A stretch of DNA of 15,979 nucleotides from NCBI GenBank assembly GCA_964570205.1, contig CAZMXI010000117.1, positions 1-15,979 on the forward strand. Direction: 5' to 3'. The notes beneath the pieces were generated by a model that saw nothing but the letters and a program-made list of their open reading frames with translations, did not search any database and had not been told where the DNA came from. This DNA comes from CAZMXI01 sp964570205. GTDB taxonomy: Bacteria > Planctomycetota > Phycisphaerae > Tepidisphaerales > Tepidisphaeraceae. A program made the translations under genes and the position numbers. Shown here one piece after another: positions 7,104 to 13,000 of this stretch. Every line of letters begins with the position of its first letter. Within the stretch, counting starts at the first letter, position 1.

Positions 7104-7538
7104 TTATGCCAGTTTCAGTTCAGCCGGCTGCTGCGCCGCATGAGGATGCTGCGGGCCGGCGTAAATCTTGAGTTTGTCCAGAATGCTGCGCCCCATGCGA
7201 CTCTTGGGCAGCATGCGGCGCACCGCAAGCTCAACAATCTTCTCGGGGCTGCGCGTCAGCATGTCCTTGTACGAATAGACGTGCCGCCCGCCGGGATATC
7301 GCGAGTAGGTCTGATACTCGAGCTGATCGGCCTTCCGGCCGGTGACCTTGATCTTCTCAGCGTTGATGATGATCACGAAATCGCCGGTATCGACGTGGGG
7401 GGTGTAGGTGGGCTTGTGCTTGCCCTGAAGGATCAGCGCCACTTTCGCCGCCAGCCGACCCAGCACCTGCCCCGTGGCATCGACCACGTGCCAGTTAGCC
7501 TTGACCTCGCCGGGCTTGGGCATGTAACAACTTTGCAT
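7104..7538 (-). CDS. rplM: 50S ribosomal protein L13
   Basis: 144 residues, ATG at 7538 on the minus strand. GAGG with a 6-base spacer precedes it, and the N-terminus (MQSCYMPKPGEV) fits L13 proteins starting with a K/PGEV segment, so this ATG is preferred to the one five codons later. Characteristic L13 stretches are WHVVDATGQVLGRLA, LQGKHKPTYTPHVDTGDFVI, KVTGRK, SRYPGGRHV and RMLPKSRMGR. L13 is an early-assembling large-subunit protein binding 23S rRNA. First gene of the rplM-rpsI operon; the 5' leader of about 145 bases upstream may carry translational control, as in other bacteria, but none is shown here. Confidence 0.98.
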   Translation of the reverse strand: MQSCYMPKPGEVKANWHVVDATGQVLGRLAAKVALILQGKHKPTYTPHVDTGDFVIIINAEKIKVTGRKADQLEYQTYSRYPGGRHVYSYKDMLTRSPEKIVELAVRRMLPKSRMGRSILDKLKIYAGPQHPHAAQQPAELKLA

Positions 7539-7580
7539 AAGCTTCCTCGAATTCGCTCTTCTCGATCAGACCGGCCAGCA

Positions 7581-7595
7581 GTGTCACTCCGACAC
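7581..7595 (-). other. Small stem in the rplM leader
   Basis: GTGTC and GACAC pair perfectly around a five-base loop at 7581-7595, within the predicted rplM leader (about 7539-7680 on the minus strand), around 43 bases before the start codon. It is a candidate for a ribosomal-protein autoregulatory leader element, but a five-pair stem alone is weak evidence. The rest of the leader shows nothing I can name. Confidence 0.3.
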
Positions 7596-7685
7596 ACCCG
7601 TTACTGTAGGCGGGCCAAACGTGCTGCGCAGCCATCAAAACAGGACCCCGCAACAGGCCGGACACGCCCGCGCAGAGAATCGGGC

Positions 7686-7713
7686 AGTGTATCGGCGGAC
7701 CGAACGTTGTCAA
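7686..7713 (-). promoter_or_regulatory. Promoter of the rplM-rpsI operon
   Basis: On the minus strand a consensus TTGACA (7708-7713), 16 bases, then TACACT (7686-7691, four of six matches). Transcription would start near 7680, giving a leader of about 140 bases to the rplM ATG at 7538. This fits a constitutively strong ribosomal operon. Confidence 0.7.
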
Positions 7714-7743
7714 GATTCCCGTAAACCCTCTGACACTATTTCT

Positions 7744-7772
7744 TTGACAGCACCGCGTTTGCCGCGTAGCGT
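7744..7772 (+). promoter_or_regulatory. Promoter of the S8 protease gene
   Basis: On the plus strand a consensus TTGACA (7744-7749), 17 bases, then TAGCGT (7767-7772, three of six matches, with TA at the start and T at the end). It lies 40 bases before the GTG start at 7812. The two -35 boxes of this and the rplM promoter stand 30 bp apart, back to back. Confidence 0.55.
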
Positions 7773-7811
7773 GGACTTGGTTCAGCTTGTTAGCCTCGGA
7801 GGGCGAAGACT

Positions 7812-9764
7812 GTGCCGAACGGTGGATGCTCTGGTTTTGCGGGGGAGTGCTTTGGCCACGTGCGTCCCAGGCGGGCGTCTGGCGTGATGGCCGAAAGGCT
7901 GGAGCCTCGCTTGTGTCTGTCGGGCTGGATTCTGGCCACTGACGGCGACACTGACCCTAAGACTTTTATTAGCAATGACATATCCGTTGACAGCCTGGGC
8001 GGACGAGGGCTGTTTCTGCTCCAGATGCCGGTGGCTCAGGACATCGGGTCGCTGGTCGCGCAAATAGCGTCTAATAAGTGGTTTAGGTACATAGAGCCCA
8101 ACGCTTCGATCGCGGGCAGCGCCACCTCGGGCAGTGATCCACAACTGCCCCATCTTTGGGGGCTTGAGAAGATCCAGGCGCCACCGGCGTGGGATATTGT
8201 CCGTGGGGATGAGGAATTGGTCATCGCGGTGCTTGACTCGGGCATGGACTACACCCATCCGGATCTGACGGGGAACCTATGGACCAACCCCGGCGAGATT
8301 CCCGGGGACAACATCGACAACGACGACAACGGTCTGGTCGATGACGTGCATGGGTACGACTTCGCCAACGCCGACGCCGACCCGATGGATGATGCCGGGC
8401 ATGGCACGCATGTCGCGGGCATCATCGGGGCGCAGGGCGACAACGCCATCGGCGGCGCGGGGGTGGCGTGGTCCGCCCGGCTCATGCCGCTGAAGATACT
8501 GAAGTCCAACCTTTCCGGGGACATCGCCGCAGCAGTCAAGGCACTGAACTACGTGGCGGATATGCGTCATCGCGGCGTCAATGTGCGCATTGCCAATAAC
8601 AGTTGGGTGACCACCACGTTCTCCCAAGCCCTGTATGACGCCGTCGCCGCATGCGAGGAGGCGGATGTGCTGGTGACTGCTGCCGCGGGCAACAGCGCGG
8701 GGAACGTGGATGGCGTTGCCCGGCCAGCCTATCCGGCGGCGTTCGATCTGCCCAACGTGATATCGGTGGCGGCCACCAACGACCTCGATGCCCGCTGGCC
8801 AAGCTCGAATTATGGCGCCGTATCGGTGGATATTGCAGCCCCCGGGGTGGGCATCCTCAGCACCAGGCTTGGAGGGGATTACGAGTCCAAGAACGGCACT
8901 TCCCAGGCAACCGCATTCGCATCGGGCGTGGCGGCGCTCGCTTACGCCGTGGAGCCAGAGGCGACATACGCGATCATTCGTGAGGCGATCTTCACCGGCG
9001 GCGACACCATCGCCTCGATGCAGGGCCTGACGGCCACCGGCAAGCGTCTCAACGCGTTCGGCGCTCTGATGCAACTGCCCACCGAGTCCATCACGTTCAC
9101 ATCGGGCAGCGCGACCATCGGGAATATCGATCGGCCGGATGGCTCGCCCAGGTCGTTGATCCTGGCCGGATCAGCCCAAGTGCATGTGAAACCTGACGAT
9201 GCAGGGGGCGTGATGACACTAACAGGCTTGGACATTAGGGATGACGGTCGACTTGACTTGGCCGAGGGCGAGATTCTGCTTCAATCGCCAGGCAGGCTTG
9301 TAGATGTCGAGGAGCTAATCCGCGGCGGGCGGATCATCACCAGCGCCGCCCTGCTGGACCCAACAATCACGATTGGCACCGGGCTGGCGCCGGACGGCAC
9401 TTCCATTCGGATCGCTTGCGCGCGGGCGGGCGATGCGAATCTTGACGGACGGATTGACATGGGGGACTTCCTGGCGTTGGCCAAGGGGTACGTGCAATCC
9501 ATCGTGTTTGGAAGCGAGCCGACCGAGTCAGTCCGACCCCATTTCGCCACAGGCGACTTCAACTACGACCGCGTGATCGACATGGCCGACTTCGCCAGCC
9601 TCTCGATCAGTTACGTTCAATACAGGCTATCCATCCTGCCGGTGACGGAACCAGCGTCGGCCGCAGATACCGCATCCAGCGTCGCGATACCGCACCTCAA
9701 AGGAGCTATTTCGCGTAGACGCCGCGGCCATTTTGTTGTGACGCGGCGTGTTATGGGAACCTGA
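7812..9764 (+). CDS. Secreted subtilisin-like (S8) serine protease with C-terminal dockerin-type module
   Basis: 650 residues starting at GTG 7812; GGAGGG at 7798-7803 is 8 bases upstream, favouring it over ATG 7887. Residues 26-38 hold MAERLEPRLCLSG, the planctomycete LE-P-R motif found near the N-terminus of many exported proteins. A propeptide-like part (about 60-100) precedes the catalytic domain (about 110-415). All active-site residues are visible: Asp142 (VLDSGMDYTHPDL), His197 (GHGTHVAGI), oxyanion Asn294 (AAGNSAG) and Ser364 (NGTSQATAFASG). Residues 420-540 form a beta-rich spacer (LDLAEGEILL type) of the kind common in planctomycete surface proteins. Then come two dockerin-like calcium loops: D541-x-N543-x-D545-G-x-x-D549-x-x-D552, and D582-x-N584-x-D586 with Asp590 and Asp593. 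The last residues are basic (RRRR near 633). A protease acting outside the cytoplasm; the substrate is unknown. Confidence 0.93.
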   Translation: MPNGGCSGFAGECFGHVRPRRASGVMAERLEPRLCLSGWILATDGDTDPKTFISNDISVDSLGGRGLFLLQMPVAQDIGSLVAQIASNKWFRYIEPNASIAGSATSGSDPQLPHLWGLEKIQAPPAWDIVRGDEELVIAVLDSGMDYTHPDLTGNLWTNPGEIPGDNIDNDDNGLVDDVHGYDFANADADPMDDAGHGTHVAGIIGAQGDNAIGGAGVAWSARLMPLKILKSNLSGDIAAAVKALNYVADMRHRGVNVRIANNSWVTTTFSQALYDAVAACEEADVLVTAAAGNSAGNVDGVARPAYPAAFDLPNVISVAATNDLDARWPSSNYGAVSVDIAAPGVGILSTRLGGDYESKNGTSQATAFASGVAALAYAVEPEATYAIIREAIFTGGDTIASMQGLTATGKRLNAFGALMQLPTESITFTSGSATIGNIDRPDGSPRSLILAGSAQVHVKPDDAGGVMTLTGLDIRDDGRLDLAEGEILLQSPGRLVDVEELIRGGRIITSAALLDPTITIGTGLAPDGTSIRIACARAGDANLDGRIDMGDFLALAKGYVQSIVFGSEPTESVRPHFATGDFNYDRVIDMADFASLSISYVQYRLSILPVTEPASAADTASSVAIPHLKGAISRRRRGHFVVTRRVMGT

Positions 9765-9796
9765 TGGCCGGCTTCCATGTTGTGCAGGAATGTCGG

Positions 9797-9820
9797 GCGC
9801 ATATTTCGCGCTTTTTGTTT
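9797..9820 (+). terminator. Rho-independent-like terminator after the protease gene
   Basis: GCGC (9797-9800), seven-base loop, GCGC (9808-9811), followed directly by TTTTTGTTT. The stem can lengthen by two G-U pairs. It begins 33 bases after the protease stop codon. A second perfect stem, TTCTGC (9819-9824) and GCAGAA (9829-9834), follows at once; it may stabilise the transcript end or be independent. The remaining bases to 10008 show no convincing promoter beyond a TCTAAT at 9947-9952 without a good -35. Confidence 0.55.
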
Positions 9821-10008
9821 CTGCAAAGGCAGAACTCAGGGTAGGATAAGGATGAGCAGATGTTCTTCGCCACCCCGGGCGTTGGAACAGGCCAAGATGT
9901 AGCCAGAACGATGTGTCGTGAGACCCATCTCGCTGGCCGGGCGTGTTCTAATCGTGGGTGGCTGTGCTCCCACCTTGGATTCGAGAGTATCACTGAATGG
10001 AGAGGCCT

Positions 10009-13000
10009 ATGCCGCGTTCCGCCAAACGTAAGGTCCGTCCTGTCAGACCTGCCCAATCCATGATGGAGCACATGGAGCAGCGGCTGCTGCTGGCGGTCAA
10101 TCCCGTTATCAGTGAGTTCATGGCCGATAATGAGGGTTTTTATGAGAGCCCAGCGCTGGTTGCGCTGAATGACGACGCGATCGATACTTCTCCGGACTGG
10201 ATCGAGATTTACAATCCAAACGCCGCGAGTATTGAACTGTCCGACTACTATCTGACCGATGACCCGGCCGACCTGACCAAGTGGCGGTTCCCCACCCGGC
10301 CGTTGGGACCGCACCAGTACGCCATCGTATTTGCCTCGTCCGAGGTGGTGGATAGCACGACCGAAATGCATGCCAATTTCCGGCTGAGCAACGCCGGCGG
10401 ATATCTCGCGTTGTCGGGTCAGGACAATGAAGGCGAGATCGTTCCCTTGTCGGAATATGATCCCTATCCTACCCAGATTGCCAACGTTTCCTACGGCATG
10501 ACGGCGTCGGCCAACAGCGATATGTTGGTTGGGCCATCGTCGGTGGCTCGGGTCTTGGTTCCAACCGATGCCAGCGTGGATGATGTGTGGCGGTACCTGG
10601 GTTTCGACGATCTGGGTTGGGCATCGGGGCGTTCAGGCTTCGGATACGAGGCCGGATCGTTCGGCACGACACGCCCCGGCGGCTTCACGGTGCGGATGGT
10701 GGACATCGGCGCGCCGACAATCGACAACATTGCCGAGGCACAGGATATCCTGGACGGGCAGGTGTCGCCGGGGTCCTATGCCGTCGTATCAGACACGAGC
10801 AAGGACTATGCCAGCATTGTTCTGGGTGACGGGCGACTCGGGCTGCCGACACCGGACAAACTGCCGAACGGCTTTGGCGGCGGAACGGCCGATTCCGGGG
10901 TGCACCAGAGAACCGATTATGCCTTGCGCATCGTCGCGGACGTGAGATTCACGACGGCTGGACAGTACACGATCAACGTGAACAGCGACGATGGTTTTGA
11001 GCTCAACATACCCGGCGTGACGTTTACGAGCCGAACGAACAACGTATCGACGGGTTCGCGGTGGCAGGGGACAGCGCAGCCGGACTCGGTTCTTGTTTAC
11101 GGCGGCGCCCGCGGCGCGGCGAACACGTATGGCACGTTTACCGTGCCGACTGCGGGGTTCCAGACCCGTCTGACGCTCGACTATTTCGAGCGAGGCGGGG
11201 GCGACAGCATCGACCTGTCGATCGCGTCGGGTGAACAGACTTACCGGCTTCGGAATTTCCAGCTTCTGGCGGATGGCGTGCTGGGCATCCAGGTGAAGAC
11301 TGCGGCCAGCGCCGACCTGACTGACTACCGCAGCCTGATCAATACGAATCTACAGGCGGAGATGTACGGCCTGCGCACTTCGGCCTATATCCGGATACCC
11401 TTCGGCGTCGATCAACCTTCCGACTACGACGTGCTGGCGTTGCGCATGAAGTATGACGACGGCTTCATCGCCTATGTCAACGGCGTCAAGGTCTGGGAGG
11501 AGAATCCGCCGACCAGCGCGCCGACCTGGACATCGGATGCGGGCGGCGGCCACGATGATGGCCTGGCCGTTGTCTTCCAGGAATACGAGTTGGATCTGTC
11601 CAGCGTGCCGCTGCAGTCGGGAACGAACATTCTTGCCATTCATGCCCTCAATGACTCGGCGAGCAGCAGCGACTTCCTGATCGTCCCGGAACTGGCGGGG
11701 CTGGAACTGCTGATCAGCGAGCCGCGCTATTTCCAGGAGCCGACGCCTTACGAGCAGAACAACACTTCGGACATAACGGGGGTTGTGGCCGACACCAAGT
11801 TCAGCCAGGATCGCGGCGTCTATTCCGGGCCGTTCGACCTGACGATCAGTTGCGCGACGCCCGGGGCCGTGATCCGATACACGACGGATGGCACCGAGCC
11901 GACGGCGACGCACGGGACGATCTATGACCCCATGGATCCGGAACCAGCGAATCGAGTGATTCGTATCGACCGGACGACGACCCTGCGGGCGGCGGCATTC
12001 AAGGAAGGCTACGTCTCGAGCAACGTAGACACGCAGACTTATCTGTTTCTGGCCGACGTGATGAATCAGCAGGAAGGGGTGGTTCCGGCGGGATTCCCAT
12101 CGTCGCTGGGCGCGTTGACTCCCGCCAACTACGGCATGGATCCGGGCATTCTCATGACGGACTACAGCGCCGTGCTGTCCGGGCTGAGAGCGCTGCCATC
12201 GATCTCGATCGTGATGAACGCGGCCGACCTGTTCGACTCCGGCACGGGGATCTACGCGAATCCGCAGGGCGACGGGAAGGAATGGGAACGAAAGGCCTCG
12301 ATCGAGCTGATTCAGGAGGACCCGTCGAAGGAAGGCTTCCAGATCGACGCCGGCATCCGTATCCGCGGTGGATACAGCCGGCAGACGAGCAACCCGAAGC
12401 ATGGATTCCGCCTGTTCTTCCGGGACGAGTACGGAGATGGGAAGCTGGATTTCCCGATGTTTGGTGAGGATGGCGCCCAGAGTTACGATTCCTTCGACCT
12501 GCGGACGTTCCAGAATTATTCCTGGAGCTTCGATCCCGGCAGCGGCAACGGGGTATTCCTTCGCGATCAGCTTTCGCGCGACCTGCAACTGGCCATGAGC
12601 CATCCTTCCGAGCGGGGCGATTACTACCACCTGTACATCAACGGGCACTACTGGGGCATCTTCAACTCCTGCGAGCGACCGGAAGCGGATTACGGGGAGT
12701 CGTATTTCGGAGGCGACGAAGAGGATTACGATGTCATCAAGATTGGCGGCGCGGGCGACTACAACGTCTACGCCACCGACGGCGACACCAATGCCTGGCG
12801 CGACCTGTGGGACCGGGCCAGGGCGATCTACACGGCCGGCAAGGCCGGGCAGGACACCACGACGGCCTACATGCGGCTGCTGGGCTGCAACGCCGACGGC
12901 ACGCGCAACCCCGCGTATCCGGTGCTTCTGGACGTGGACAATCTGATTGACTACATGCTGGTGATCTACTACGGCGGCAACCTCGATGCGCCGCTGTCGA

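Noticed and set aside
7495..7713. A 72-codon minus-strand frame over the rplM leader
   Set aside because: It starts upstream of the predicted transcript start and overlaps rplM out of frame; no ribosome-binding site or family signal.
9819..9834. Perfect stem TTCTGC/GCAGAA considered as a separate terminator
   Set aside because: No T-tract follows it on either strand; the GCGC stem with T5 just before it is the better terminator.
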